Part shown: one piece after another, positions 1-9,984 of the stretch
Layout of the letters: each line of letters opens with the position of its first letter
Numbering within the stretch: position 1 is the first letter of the stretch
DNA from: Chara braunii
Lineage: Eukaryota; Streptophyta; Charophyceae; Charales; Characeae
Assembly: GCA_003427395.1 (NCBI GenBank)
Contig: BFEA01000959.1
Coordinates: 86,701-124,383, forward strand
Length of the DNA: 37,683 bases
Direction: 5' to 3'
Notes under the pieces: model-generated
What the model was told of the DNA's origin: nothing
Database searches by the model: none
What the model saw: the letters and a program-made list of their open reading frames with translations, nothing else
Made by a program: the position numbers and the translations under genes

Positions 1-109
1 CGCACCCGGCCAGAGAGGCGAGGGGATGACGCGACCGCACCCGTTTCGACGACATGCGGGATCTTATGCGTCGTTTCCTGAGTTGTCTCTGAAAGCAGTG
101 TTTTTAGGT

Positions 110-601
110 AAACTCATGCGTGACATGGCCGGGAAGGCCCTCGTTCACGCGAGGGCCGATGCGCTTGACTCCGCGATGGCCGGGGAGTAAGTAACGGGAG
201 GACTGTCAGTGGAGGGAAGTGGTGGGAGGATAGGCGTCGGCCGAGAAGCAGTGTCAGCAGGAGGGCGGGGAGGGGGGGAGGAACATGGGGATCAGGTGAA
301 TCAGGAGGAGCTGAGAACATCTGAGAAAGTACAGCTCCTCCTGCAAAATCTGACGCATAAGTGGTAACGATGAAGGGGCAGTCAAAATCGGGGAGGCAAA
401 GAACCAGCGCACAAGTCACCGCTTTCTTGAGGGTGTGAAAGACGTCCTCGCAGATGGGTGTCCAAAACCACGGCGCGTTCTTCTGGAGGAGGGTGGAGGT
501 AAGGATGTAGGAATACCTAGCGTATCCCTGGATGAAATTACTATACTAACTACTGAGGCGCAGGAAACTACGAAGCTGCTGGCAGATGTGGGGACGGCTC
601 A
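110..601 (-). pseudogene. RNase H start of gypsy pol (frameshifted, catalytic Asp changed)
   Basis: Past the TGA at 599-601, the frame keeps a few RT-tether residues and then shifts near 585. The new frame gives a tether with SNFIQGYARYS and APWFWTPICEDVFHTLKKAV, typical of the RT/RNase H junction, interrupted by a TAG at 546-548. RNase H then begins as LPDFDCPFIVTTYASDFAGGAVLSQ at about 335-390. The first catalytic Asp of the usual T-D-A-S motif is Tyr (codon 357-359). Downstream of about 330 the sequence drifts into a Pro-rich reading that I cannot match to RNase H. Integrase is not reached. Confidence 0.85.
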
Positions 602-1798
602 CTCCACAATAGCAGTAATCTTCGCATCGTCCACGTGGAGACCCTGGTCAGACAGATGGTGTCCTAGGAAGTCCACTTTGCGTTGGGAAAAGCGACACTT
701 ACTGAGTTTGGCATAAAAGTCATGCTTGCGTAAGCGTTGTAGGACATCACGGAGGTGTCTGAGATGGTCTTCTAAGGTACGACTGTAGACCAAAATGTCG
801 TGTACGTATACGAGAACGTATTCTTCAAGGATGTCCCTAAATATGTCGTTCATCGCCGTCTGGAAGGTGGCGGGTGCATTGGTGAGGCCGATTGGCATCA
901 CCGTGAACTCGTAGTGGCCGAAGCACGATCGGAAGACAGTCTTCGGTTGGTCCTCTGTAGCCACGTGAGTCTGGTGGTAACAGCTACGAAGATCAATCTT
1001 CGTGAAGAAGAGTTCGTCTGCCAAACGGTCAAACAGCTCATCCGCGCGAGACATGGGATAGTTGTTCTTAACCGTGTAAGAGTTAAGGCCGCGGTAATCA
1101 ATGCAGAGGTGAAGAGTTTCATCCGCAATGTGAGGAAAGAGGACGGGTGCACCCCAAGGGGAGTTACTGGGTTTAATGAAACCCAGTCGAAGGAGTTCCT
1201 TAAGTTGACGCTTGAGTTTCGTCGCCTCTGGAATCGAGAGTCCGTAGGGTGCTTGATGGTGGACATGATAGACAGGCACGAGCTGGATAGAATGCTCAAC
1301 ACCGCACATTGGAGGGATCCCGCTGTATGAGAAATAAGGGGGGAAAACGTCATGGTACTCTCGAATCAAATCGTGAACCGCGGACTCTAAGTCGGTCATG
1401 AACTGTAAGAGTTCCTCAACGTTTGCGTCGGCACAAGACGTGTGAGTGAACTCAGAAGTGAACGGCGTAGGGACCTGGGATGTCGAGGAGGTACCCGAAG
1501 GGTGAGGGGTTGATGTAGAGATGGGAGCCGCAAAGGTGGAGGAAGGGTCAGGGGGATTGGGCTCCAGTGAGATGAGCTCAACCTCGGGACAGAATGGATC
1601 ACAGCGAAGAAGATTCATGACATTCACTAAGTATAACGTGACGTTCTCCTGTCGTATGAAGTGAGCAAACTGACGAGGAGAACTGAAGGTAATGTAGGGG
1701 TGGGACCCTGAGGAACGAAGGTCCTGGGAAGGTAGGTCAGGAGAGGTGTCACGCGTGGTTCCAATGAAGGGAACTCGATGGGTCTGACCACACTTCAT
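602..1798 (-). pseudogene. Reverse transcriptase domain of Ty3/gypsy pol (YVDD changed to YVHD)
   Basis: RT copies the element RNA into DNA. The 399-residue open stretch has a variable N-terminal linker, then a clear RT domain from about residue 175: LKRQLKELLRLGFIKPS, SPWGAPVLF, CIDYRGLN, FTKIDLRSCYHQ (first catalytic Asp near residue 269), FTVMPIGLTNAPATFQ, and the active-site box. In that box the usual YxDD reads YVHD, with His at residue 333 (codon 800-802), so one catalytic Asp is lost. The connection segment KCRFSQRKVDFLGHHLS follows. The frame ends at a TGA at 599-601, where related elements have a Trp. It is in frame with the protease segment upstream, separated by a TAG. Identification as gypsy RT is firm; the copy cannot be active. 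Confidence 0.96.
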
Positions 1799-2524
1799 TT
1801 TGAGAACGAGTGTCTCGGTCGCCCATTCGGCCTATGTGCCACGGAACCGGCAAGACCAGGGATTGCCAAGGATAAAGTCGTACCCAGTCTCCAGCACGTC
1901 TAAGTATGTGAAGGAATGGTAGCGTCGAGGCGTCTGGGTACTATGCGGTGGATGTATGGTGAGGAAAAAGTGGAGGTCGGGGACTGTCTAATCGAAGAAG
2001 CGCCGCGTTTTGTTATCTCCGAGGGTAACTGAGATAAAAGACTCAGAGCGGGACCCGAAGGTAGCTAGACGAGCTTCCTCAACCACGTGAGGGTGAATGA
2101 AATCTCCCTGTGAGGCGGGGTCCCATAAGCCACGATATGCTCTCATAGATGTCCCCAAGCGGATATGAATGATAGGGACAGTGCGATCAGGGTCAGAGAG
2201 CAGAGTGAGAAAACGACGCAGGACGTTCGTGTGTCTCGTGAGTCGCTCCTGATGCGCCTGAAGAATGCTTAAATCCAGGAGAGATGATACAACGCCATCG
2301 CGAGCCGCCAGTTGAGCACTACAACGAGTTGTGCGCATGGCGCGACGCGTCGAAAGTCTTGGAGTGGAAGGACTAGATGCGGCAGTCTGCGGTGGGGAAG
2401 ACGGTACGTCGACAAACGGTGGGGAAGACGGTACGTCGACAAACGGTGGGGCAGCCAAAGAGGCAAACAGCGACTCGGTGGTCAGGAAGTCGGCTACGTG
2501 CGAGGCCTCAGCGGTACACTGCAC
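1799..2524 (-). pseudogene. Retropepsin-like protease segment of pol (degenerate)
   Basis: The aspartic protease of a retroelement cuts the polyprotein. Near residue 135 of the open stretch 2524-1988 (about 2094-2122) is a WDPASQGDFIHPHVV segment, which sits where gypsy proteases have a D-S/T-G-A motif followed by a phenylalanine/isoleucine-rich strand. After an in-frame TAG at 1988-1990 the same frame continues, with YDFILGNPW at about 1856-1882, the usual hydrophobic-Ile-Leu-Gly strand of retropepsins. A second TAG is at 1832-1834. The frame then runs directly into RT. The N-terminal part has a Pro/Ser-rich linker with a tandem duplication. With Pro-Ala where Ser/Thr-Gly is expected, the site is either lineage-specific or inactive. 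Confidence 0.75.
2391..2451 (-). repeat. 27-bp tandem duplication in the pol linker
   Basis: Two identical 27-bp units occupy 2391-2417 and 2418-2444, followed by seven bases of a third. In the pol frame they encode a repeated nine-residue Pro/Ser-rich peptide containing FVDVPSS. The length is a multiple of three, so the frame is kept. It lies in the low-complexity linker before the protease, a place where such slippage would be tolerated. Confidence 0.9.
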
Positions 2525-2568
2525 CGTAGCTAGCTGGATGGGGCCGGTCGGGCGAGGCCGGGGGGGGA

Positions 2569-3405
2569 CTAAGATCGGCGTTGACGAGAAATGTCAGCAT
2601 AGTCTCGATCGAGGGTGGCATGGTATGAACACCGTGACGAGGTGTATCCATCCTGGCGGCAACGAAGGCAACCACGACGGGCCTCGAGGGCGGCGCGCTC
2701 CTCAGGGGATAAAGCTCCACGAGGAAGGACGAAACCTTGCGAGAGGTCTATCTGTGGAACTGCGAACGTGCGGGCGCCAGCCTGAGCAACCCGACTGCAT
2801 GCACGCCCCATGGTAGACATGGTCATCTGTAAGCGCTGAGCCACAGGGACAGTGTCATCATCCAAGTGGTACTGAATAACGTCCCGAAGCTCGATATCCT
2901 CGGGGGCGTCCCCAAGGGTAGGGTCGAACTCGGTTGAGGCGTCCTCGCCATACTCGAGAGAACTGCAGTGCCGAGAGAATGGTGCTCCAGGTCGAGCTGG
3001 TCATTGAAAGCGGCCGGCGAAAAAGTATCGACTGCGAGTAGCACCGCGTGACTGGGTCGTGGCGGCAGTGAATCACGAAGAAGATGGTGGTGTCCGAGAA
3101 GCGACTCCGCATCTTCTCGTACTGTCGAGCAGTCCGTAGGCCTGCTCTGAGGAGGCAAAGCTCTGTCGCCAGAGCTCGATGTGGTAGTCAGTCAAAAGAC
3201 TGAGTACAGACCTGTTGGTCAGAAGGACCTCAGGTAGGAGTGCCTCATCGCAAATGAGGCGACCGTCATAAAACACTTTGATGTGACGCTCAAGGTCTGC
3301 TGGTGTGGAGGACCGGCACCATGGCGTCTGTGTGACCCGATCTAAGGCATCGGTCGCATCATGGAGAGTGTCATGGCGGTCATAAAGGAATGCGGTGAAA
3401 TCCAC
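2569..3405 (-). pseudogene. Gag-like pseudogene with damaged CCHC zinc knuckle
   Basis: Gag forms the particle and its knuckle binds RNA. One reading frame carries two open stretches, 3405-3073 and 2865-2569. The frame between them reads as plausible protein (acidic run near 2880-2940) but contains stops. The start codon at 3405 is the first ATG of the frame and may not be the original start. The knuckle lies at 2629-2670 with spacing C-x2-C-x4-Y-x4-C, so the metal-binding His is Tyr (codon 2644-2646). An Arg/Ser-rich tail follows, and the frame closes at 2569, after which pol continues in another frame. The Gag assignment rests on the knuckle and its position just upstream of the protease. 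Confidence 0.75.
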
Positions 3406-3524
3406 GAGAGTGGGAGCCTCACCCGAGCAAGTATGATGGTAATAATAGTTCTCTCATGTGGAGAACGTTGTCGGGCGAGGCGGTCCCACACCTAGATGTA
3501 AAGTAATTTTTATGGTGTTGGACC

Positions 3525-3792
3525 TCACGGTCGTATCACACAGGAGTTTTAGAAGTGTTTCAGGTAAGACCAACTCCGACCGTGCGCGCCAGCTATACCT
3601 CTCGCGGCTCCCTGCGACAGGGCAGAGACCCTGCGTGTTACAACTCACCTCCACCTGCGGGAGCTGTCACCATCCCTTAGGTGGGTGTATCCCTGTTGAG
3701 CTACTGACCCACGTGCGAAGACTTTTACATGCAATCGCAGAGGTAAGTCAGTCGAGGACGTTTGCTCGATCACCGTAGCATAGGCATACGCG
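3525..3792 (-). mobile_element. Region upstream of gag, related to segments at 18.0-18.3 and 26.1-26.5 kb
   Basis: On the minus strand this stretch aligns by eye with the plus strand at about 17985-18285 and 26140-26450. Shared blocks include a TACGCCCACC-like run (3681-3700 here), TGACAGCTCCC, GAGGTAAGT/GAGGTGAGT, CGCGAGAGGTAT-GCTGGCGC, and AACTCCTG-GTGA. It lies just 5' of gag in the element's own sense, the position of an LTR or leader. The other two copies would then be solo LTR-like pieces. No clear TG...CA ends or primer-binding site were found, so LTR identity is an inference. Confidence 0.6.
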
Positions 3793-3799
3793 AGGTTGA

Positions 3800-5280
3800 A
3801 CGCCTAAGACTGACCCGTATACGCGTCGGGCATCGGCGCGCTGATCTCCCGAACCGACTTACAAATCAGGTCGACTTGACCGACGAACGTTCGCGCATAC
3901 TACGCTTTGCCTATAACTAGTTTCTATAGATATGACTTACAACCTAGCCCTTTTCGGAACACAATCCCCTCAATACTTGAATTATCAGGGGTCGCTCGTA
4001 AGACATATACCATATCCTATCTAGTGGTTAAGTCAATTCAGCATATCTCTTTATGGAAAACCTTTGTCATATCATAGATATACATGCAATGAAATAAGGT
4101 TGAGTAATTAGGCAAGGAGATGTGACATGCACATAACACATTCACATAAACAGTCTGAATTCATCAAGGGAAAACATAGGTCATTGACATTTTAAACATG
4201 TACAGATGAAATGATAATGAAAAAAACAAGGTTTGTCGCCTTAGCAATAATCATAATCTTCCTAACAATCAGGGAAAGGCGCAAGGCTGGATACTCAAAC
4301 CAATCGCGCACTGATGGAACATCTGGATCAAGGCCCATGATAGCATAAGTTTCTCAATGGGTTGTCGTGAATAGCATGTGGCTGGTCGTTTTACTGACCT
4401 GCAAACAGAATCAAATGCATTACACAATTCTAACAGAGTCAACCATTTATTCACTTCCACTCACATTACACTTACACTTTCAACCTTTCAGTAGGACATC
4501 CCTTTTTCAACGTAGTCATTCATCCAAATCTGACTTCAGCCATTTCAAGGACCCTTTTTGACCAAGCACAGACCCTTTAGACAATGACCCGAAAAAACAG
4601 AAATGCCTTTAGTGCAAAGGTCGATGCAAAGTGTGGGTGTTGAGGGTGAGTAAGGATTGAGTTGGCTAACCAACCTGTTACCATAAGGCAACAGCATGTA
4701 GTCTTGTATAGACTCATAATGAGTCTTCTTCATCAGGATGACCTGCAATCACACACAGGCCAACACTGTTTCAACACCTCTTTGCCATCGACATGATCTC
4801 ATTTGAAGTTCAATATAGCGAACTTCATTCTAGTTGAGAATAATACTACATAGATATAACTCCTTGTAGGTAGCCTCCCTAACCTCTTATCAGATCGACT
4901 TTTAGGGATAGGTCGTCTGAAGGAAGAGAAGTATAGAGCTAACGTCGTCAAAACTTCCCCCTTCAGACATACATAGACAAAATATTATCCATCTCATATG
5001 GAGTAGAATCATAAGATTGACATCAATCGATAGGTTAAGGTAGCAGGACATGTCACACGGGGTCACATTCCTTCTACCTCTACCTCAGTAGAATCAGAAA
5101 GTGGTCTGTTAATAATGGATTAATCTCTTTTCAGGGTTTTCACTGTTCCCTGTCTATCGAGAAGATTAGTAAAAGTAAGGTAGACCACTCGGTATCTATC
5201 CATCCTCACTGGCGTCTGTTTGAGATAGGGCAGGCCTCGAGGGCCTTGTTGTTCATATTCACTGTCCTTCATTAGATCAA
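3800..5280. other. AT-rich stretch without recognised features
   Basis: About 1.5 kb with only short open frames (none over 67 codons) and no motif I can identify. No strong similarity to the other repeats in the window was seen, apart from a GAGGTAAGTCAG-like site before it at 3730. Codon structure and domains are absent. It may be older, diverged upstream sequence of the gypsy element or unrelated intergenic DNA. Confidence 0.5.
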
Positions 5281-5289
5281 GGTCAGGAG

Positions 5290-5815
5290 GTAATAAGGCA
5301 GGTTTCTCGGAGCCTCGCTCCTCATGCTACCATTGTTCTTTGTTATTACAGTGGTAAGGCAGGCTTCTCAGAGCCTCGCTCCTCTTACCATACTAATCTT
5401 AGTTACTATAGTGGTAAGGCAGGCTTCTCGGAGCCTCGCTCCTCTTACCACACTAATCTTAGTTACTATAGTGGTAAGGCAGGCTTCTCGGAGCCTCGCT
5501 CCTCTTACCANACTAATCTTAGTTACTATAGTGGTAAGGCAGGCTTCTCGGAGCCTCGCTCCTCTTACCACACTAATCTTAGTTACTATAGTGGTAAGGC
5601 AGGCTTCTCGGAGCCTCGCTCCTCTTACCATACTAATCTCAGTTACTATAGTGGTAAGGCAGGCTTTCGGAGCCTCGCTCTTCTTACCACACTAATCTTA
5701 GTTACTATATAGTAGTAAGGCAGACTTCTCGGAACCTCGCCCCTCTTACCACACTAATCTTAGTTACTATAGTGGTAAGGCAGGTTTCTCGGAGCCTCGC
5801 CCCTCTTACCACACG
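5290..5815. repeat. Palindromic 60-bp satellite, nine tandem units
   Basis: Units begin at about 5290, 5351, 5411, 5471, 5531, 5591, 5651, 5712 and 5772. The central five or six are almost identical; the outermost are diverged. Each unit has GTGGTAAG and CTTACCAC as inverted arms (for example 5411-5418 and 5444-5451), with a smaller nested hairpin AGGCT/AGCCT inside and a CTAATCTTAG dyad between units. Transcripts or single strands could fold into a regular row of hairpins. Position 5511 is an N. Open frames across the array on both strands are an artefact of the 60-bp period. Confidence 0.95.
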
Positions 5816-6429
5816 GCTAGTTTATTCCCTTAGAAGAAACCCTGTGTCTTAGTGTCACTGTGTACAATGTCTGTGTACCACCCCATCTGTTTGTGTTTGT
5901 CACAACATTCGTATGTGTTTGTCACATCATCTGTTTGTGTTTGTCACAGTGTCTGTGTATGTTTGTCACAATGTGACCGTGTCTGCGTATTACCGTATGT
6001 TGGGTGTCACTATGCACTGTGTACCTGTCACAGTTTCACTAAGTCTATATCATTGCGTACCAGTGCCACTTATGTGTTTGTGTCACTGTATCTGCCTGTG
6101 TCACAATCATCTGGCCGTGTGTGCCACTTGCATCTGTGTTTCACTGTGCACCATGTGTCATTGTGCACTGTGTATGTGACTGCGCAATGTGTATCTGAGT
6201 GTCAATGTGTGTTTGTGTCAGTGTCGAAGTGTCTGTGTGTCTGTGCATTGTGTTTCACTGTGTCACTGTGCACTGTACGTTTCCCTATGTCAGTGTGTAC
6301 GTTTCACTGTGGACCGTGTACAGTGCATGTGACTGTACACTGTGTGTTGATGTGTCTGTCACTGTGTACATCACACTGCATGGTTGTTGTCGTGACTCTG
6401 TATCTCCGGAGTCGGTTGTTGTCAGTTTG

Positions 6430-6570
6430 CAAGCCAATACCAAACAGAAGTATAAATCAAGATGTGGCGCCAAACCATTCATTTATTCATGCGTAAGTCA
6501 TGCGGAAGCGCTGCTACAGTGGCTTGTGCAATGGTGGTCTGCAGATGCCTGGAGAGTACAACATGGTAGT
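6430..6570 (+). repeat. TATAAAT-bearing island, copy 1
   Basis: Begins around ACCAAACAGAAG and contains GAAGTATAAATCAAGA with TATAAAT at 6451-6457, then CGCCAAACCATTCAT, GTAAGTCATGCGGAAGCGCTGC and GGTGGTCTGCAG. The same order occurs in two further copies at 6.7 and 7.7 kb. The TATAAAT could be a core promoter element, but no downstream gene is visible. Confidence 0.8.
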
Positions 6571-6619
6571 GGTAAGGCTAACCCAGTAGGTTAGCAGTGC
6601 GATTGCACTGAGTCGTCGG

Positions 6620-6890
6620 TACATCCCCATGCAGTCAGCGGTACAGTCTTAGTCAGTCCGGGTCCAGTCAAGCAAGTACTGTATGGAACTGTGGACACTC
6701 ACGGTCGATGGAAAGGGCAGCTCTGTACCAAGCAGAAGTATAAATCAAGATGCAGCGCCAAACCATTCATTCATTCCTTCGTAAGTCATGCGGAAACGCT
6801 GCTACAGCGGCATGTGCTACGGTGGTCTGCAGGAGCCCGGAAAGTGCAGTGGGCGTGGACGAAGAGCGTAGTCATAGCGTAGTAATAGGT
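6620..6890 (+). repeat. TATAAAT-bearing island, copy 2
   Basis: Longer than copy 1: it shares with copy 3 an upstream part (CAGTCAGTCC, GTCAAGCAAGTAC, GTATGG-ACTGTGG) and with both others the GAAGTATAAATCAAGA block, TATAAAT at 6739-6745. It ends in GAAGAGCGTAGTCATAGCG, also matched in copy 3. Confidence 0.8.
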
Positions 6891-7564
6891 GTAGTGGAGT
6901 GCGTGTCTGTGTCACAGTGGCTGTGCATGTTTCCACTGTGTATCTGTGTAGTACGTTTGTGTATCACCGTATATCTATGTATGTTGTGTCACTGTGCACT
7001 GTGACTGTGTCACCGTACATCCGTATGACTGCGTACCTGTGTATTCATCGTATGTTACTGCGCACTATATGTGTGCCACAATCTTACCATGTCTGTGTGT
7101 ATGTCTCACTACGTGTGCGTGTCACAGTGCACTGTGTGTCTCTGTGTATGCCACAGTGGTTGTGTGTCTGTGTTTCTGTGTTTCTGTGTTTCCGTGTGTA
7201 AGTGTCACTGTGTGTGTATCACTGTGTCTATGTGCGTTGTCACTTTGGATGTCACAGTGTGTGTAACTGTGTATGTCACAGTGTGACTGTCACCGTATGA
7301 CTGTGTGTCTGTGTCATTGGTTTTTTCGTCGCCATCTGTGTCACTGTGTGATTTGTCACTGGTGGGGGCACTGCCACCGTGTGACTGTGTGTGTATCTGT
7401 CACAGTCCGTGTCACCACGTATGTCACAGTGTGACTGTGTGCATGTGTGTCACTATGACTGTGTGACTGTGCACTGTGTGGTTGTGTCACAGTGTCCGTA
7501 TCACTGAGTGTTCTGTATCTGAGTGACAGTCACAGTATCTGTGTATGTCGTAGTGTGATTGTGT

Positions 7565-7835
7565 TGAGTCAGCGGTGCATCCCAGTCAGTCCACGTCTAG
7601 TCAAGCAAGTACCGTATGGGACTGTGGTCACCATGGGTATGGGAAAGAGGCAGACCAACAAGTTACAGAAGTATAAATCAAGAGGTAGCGCCCAGTCATT
7701 CATTCAATCCCGTGTGAGCCATACGGAAGCGCTGCCACAGCGACCTGTGCAAGGAGGTCTGCAGTGAGCCCAGAGCCGAAGTGGGCGAGAGAGAAGGAGC
7801 GTAGCATAGCGATAGGGTAGTTGCGGCCATAGCCG
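7565..7835 (+). repeat. TATAAAT-bearing island, copy 3
   Basis: Same architecture as copy 2, 933 bp further on, with TATAAAT at 7672-7678 and the shared GGAAGCGCTGCCACAGCG and GGTCTGCAG blocks. It ends with GAGCGTAGCATAGCGATAG. The sequence beyond (7840-8030) is not repetitive and has no recognised gene. Confidence 0.8.
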
Positions 7836-8092
7836 CCATAGCTAGAGTTAGTGTGTAGTGTGTGTGTGTGTTGTGATAGTGCAGAGTATCGCGTGTGGGG
7901 TATCCAGGGCGATCGGGTGTATGCGAACATAGAGTTGTTTGGGCGCTGAGTCGCCGTAGTCATTGAAAGTGAACTCGTATCTGGGTTTCCATATTTCTAA
8001 GTTTCGAGTGGGCGCGTGTCACCAGTTTGTTGCGCTACTGTTTGCATGCATGAAAAGTGTGAATGAAGACGAGTCTGATTGCAATAATAATT

Positions 8093-8093
<1 letters not shown>

Positions 8094-8133
<40 letters not shown>
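8094..8133. repeat. (AAT)n microsatellite 1
   Basis: An almost pure AAT/ATA run ending at 8133. It marks the left edge of the first copy of a 437-bp-period tandem duplication. Confidence 0.95.
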
Positions 8134-8149
8134 TGCAAGTAAAAAAAAA

Positions 8150-8537
8150 ATAGCGATAGCGAACTTCAGAAACCAAACAGCATCATGTACACAAGACCAG
8201 ATAGTTGTGACCTCGAACCAAAAGCAGAATTGCAACACAGTTTCACGAAATAAGAGTCCACCAAAAGCTCATAATTGACAATGCTGGAATAGTCTTATCA
8301 TCATCAACGAAAAACCAATGTTGGTATCCTATCTGGCGCTCAACGCCCAGACTACAGATGGCAGATCCTATCTAGCCTAGACTACAATGTCGAATGATGA
8401 CGACAACAACTTTCCTGAAGTACGAGCATATTGCGACCAATGTCGCACGCTTCCACCGCCAGGTATGTCTCTCGCCTCACTCACAACTTCGTTCCCCAAC
8501 ACACAGATGTCACTTGCACCCAGAACCACCCTGCACC

Positions 8538-8575
<38 letters not shown>

Positions 8576-8985
8576 TGCAAGAAAGATGACAAATAGCGAA
8601 CTTCAACAATCAAACAGTATCATATACACAAGACCAGATAGTCATGACCTCGAACCAACAGCAGAATTGCATCACGAGTTTCACCAATAAAAGTACAGCA
8701 AAAACTCATAATTAACACAGCTGGAATAGTCTCATCATCATCATCAACGAAGAACCAATGTTGATATCCTATCTGGCGCTCAGCGCCCAGACTACAGATG
8801 GCAGATCCTATCTAGCCTATCTACAATGTCACTAATGATGTCAACAGCTCCCCGAAGTACGAGCAAATCTCGGCCAATATCGTTCACCTCAAGCACCAGG
8901 TATGTCTCCCGTATCACTCACAACTTTGATCCCCCACACAGATGCCACGTGTACCAAGGACCATCACTCGCCCCATCCAACACAC
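8150..8985. repeat. Tandem duplication of about 437 bp
   Basis: Copy 1 (about 8150-8575) and copy 2 (about 8590-8985) share GCGAACTTC (8159 and 8596), ACACAAGACCAGATAGT, TATCCTATCTGGCGCTCA, CGCCCAGACTACAGATGGCA and CACCAGGTATGTCTC. Each copy has a short segment starting CAG-GTATGT and ending CACACAG (8463-8506 and 8900-8941), which resembles a tiny intron. No coding sequence is evident. Divergence is moderate, with many single-base changes. Confidence 0.85.
8538..8575. repeat. (AAT)n microsatellite 2
   Basis: A second AAT run at the junction of the two copies of the 437-bp duplication, suggesting the microsatellite was part of the duplicated unit. Confidence 0.95.
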
Positions 8986-9021
8986 AGCAGTGCAGCTCGG
9001 CTACGACTGTCTGCTGCTTCC

Positions 9022-9062
9022 GCTTCTTCTTCTTCTTCTTCTTCTTCTTCTTCTTCTTCTTC
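9022..9062. repeat. (TTC)n microsatellite
   Basis: A near-perfect TTC run followed by further pyrimidine-rich sequence to about 9170. Poly-Ser, poly-Leu or poly-Lys frames over it are artefacts. Confidence 0.95.
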
Positions 9063-9243
9063 GTTTTTTTCTTCTTCCTTCCTACTCTATCTTTCATCCC
9101 TCTCCTTTCTCGACCTTTTCCACGATCTCCTCTCTCCCGTGATGTTATTCCCTCTCGTCGCACGGTAATTGCCATATCCCTGCACGTGACATTCTTCTAC
9201 CTCCTCGCTCTTCTTTATGAGATCTACCTACCCTCTTTCTCTC

Positions 9244-9410
9244 TTACTCACACACACTCTCACAGGCACACACGAGCGCATACACACACACACATACCCA
9301 CTCTCACACACACACAAACACGTATACACACACACATGTGTAACCAATCAGACAATGGAGGTACTATATATATATATATATATCGTCAAATATATATATA
9401 TATATATATA
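9244..9410. repeat. CA-rich and (TA)n simple repeats
   Basis: 9244-9340 is rich in ACAC with interruptions. Two TA runs occupy about 9364-9382 and 9390-9410, separated by CGTCAAA. Confidence 0.9.
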
Positions 9411-9431
9411 CATATTACATCTGTAGACTTA

Positions 9432-9625
9432 GTTGTATTTTGCTCATCCTATTGATGGAAGTAGGAGGGGATAAGCTGAGCGACTGAAGCAAGCCTACAC
9501 ACACACTTACACTAGCATGCTAACGAGTAGGAATGTATATTTCTCATTTCTGTCTTGAGATTCGTTCGTTTTTGCTCATCCAATCAATGAAAGTGTCATG
9601 AGGATCAGCCGCTCGATTAACTCAC
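9432..9625 (+). repeat. Two copies of a GCTCATCC motif with hairpins
   Basis: Two related segments, about 134 bp apart, start TTTTGCTCATCC. The first continues with CCTAT-TGATGGAA-GTAGG (five possible pairs, one G-T). The second has CTCAT/ATGAG arms and ends ATCAGCCGCTCG; the first ends ATAAGCTGAGCG. Further relatives occur at 13.82, 18.75 (inverted), 21.26 and 21.97 kb. Function unknown. Confidence 0.55.
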
Positions 9626-9787
9626 ACACCATCGCACACGCACGCACAATCAAACAAACGCACACCCACACACACACTCATGTAGTAGTAGTGTATATTG
9701 TCGTGCTCTAGTGGTAGATCCGTAGAGAAGTATCAATAGGTAGGCTGCGAGATATGAGACCGACCTGTCATCTTTCTCCTTTCGCAT

Positions 9788-9818
9788 TATCGTCGTCGTC
9801 GTCATAGTCGTCGTCGTC
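9788..9818. repeat. (GTC)n microsatellite
   Basis: Short GTC/CGT trinucleotide run with one interruption. Confidence 0.85.
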
Positions 9819-9984
9819 AACAGTCGGATGCTCCCCGTTCCGCAACACACACAATCCGTTACGACGTGCAGCGCATCCAGATCCGACCATGGACGACACA
9901 ACGGCGCAAACGCACCTTCTAACGAGCCGGGCGGATGAAGGATCCGCCCTCATGATCTTGTCGGCATCGACTAGGTGAAACAGC

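Larger units (their letters stand above)
1..3440 (-). mobile_element. Decayed Ty3/gypsy LTR retrotransposon (gag to RNase H, left end cut off)
   Basis: Read on the minus strand, the region gives in order a Gag-like protein, a zinc knuckle, a retropepsin-like segment, reverse transcriptase and the start of RNase H. This is the gag-PR-RT-RH order of Ty3/gypsy elements. Integrase, the 3' end and the downstream LTR would lie left of position 1. The element is dead: there are several in-frame stops, at least one frameshift near 585, and substitutions at key residues of the knuckle, protease, RT and RNase H. Gag and pol are in different frames. The domain order is seen directly; assignment to Ty3/gypsy rests on RT sequence style and order. 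Confidence 0.92.
5840..7560. repeat. Degenerate TGTGTCAC/CACTGTG minisatellite
   Basis: Long runs of imperfect GTGTCACTGTG-like motifs on the plus strand, with a loose 8-12 bp period, interrupted by three island sequences. The motif contains the short dyad GTCAC/GTGAC and CACTGTG variants. Long Cys/Val/Ser-rich open frames here follow from the composition and are not genes. Confidence 0.85.

Noticed and set aside
800-1353. Open frames of 151 and 176 codons opposite or shifted to RT
   Set aside because: They are shadows of the clear RT frame on the minus strand.
5324-5695. Open frames of 87-123 codons with a repeated 20-residue peptide
   Set aside because: They exist on both strands because the satellite period (60) is a multiple of three; composition and structure indicate noncoding satellite.
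5290-5815. Possible CRISPR array
   Set aside because: Units are contiguous with no unique spacers, and the genome is eukaryotic.
5852-7286. Cys/Val/Ser-rich open frames up to 214 codons
   Set aside because: They follow from the TGTGTCAC minisatellite composition; several frames are open at once.
8918-9175. Lys-, Ser- and Leu-rich frames over the TTC run
   Set aside because: Pure microsatellite artefacts.
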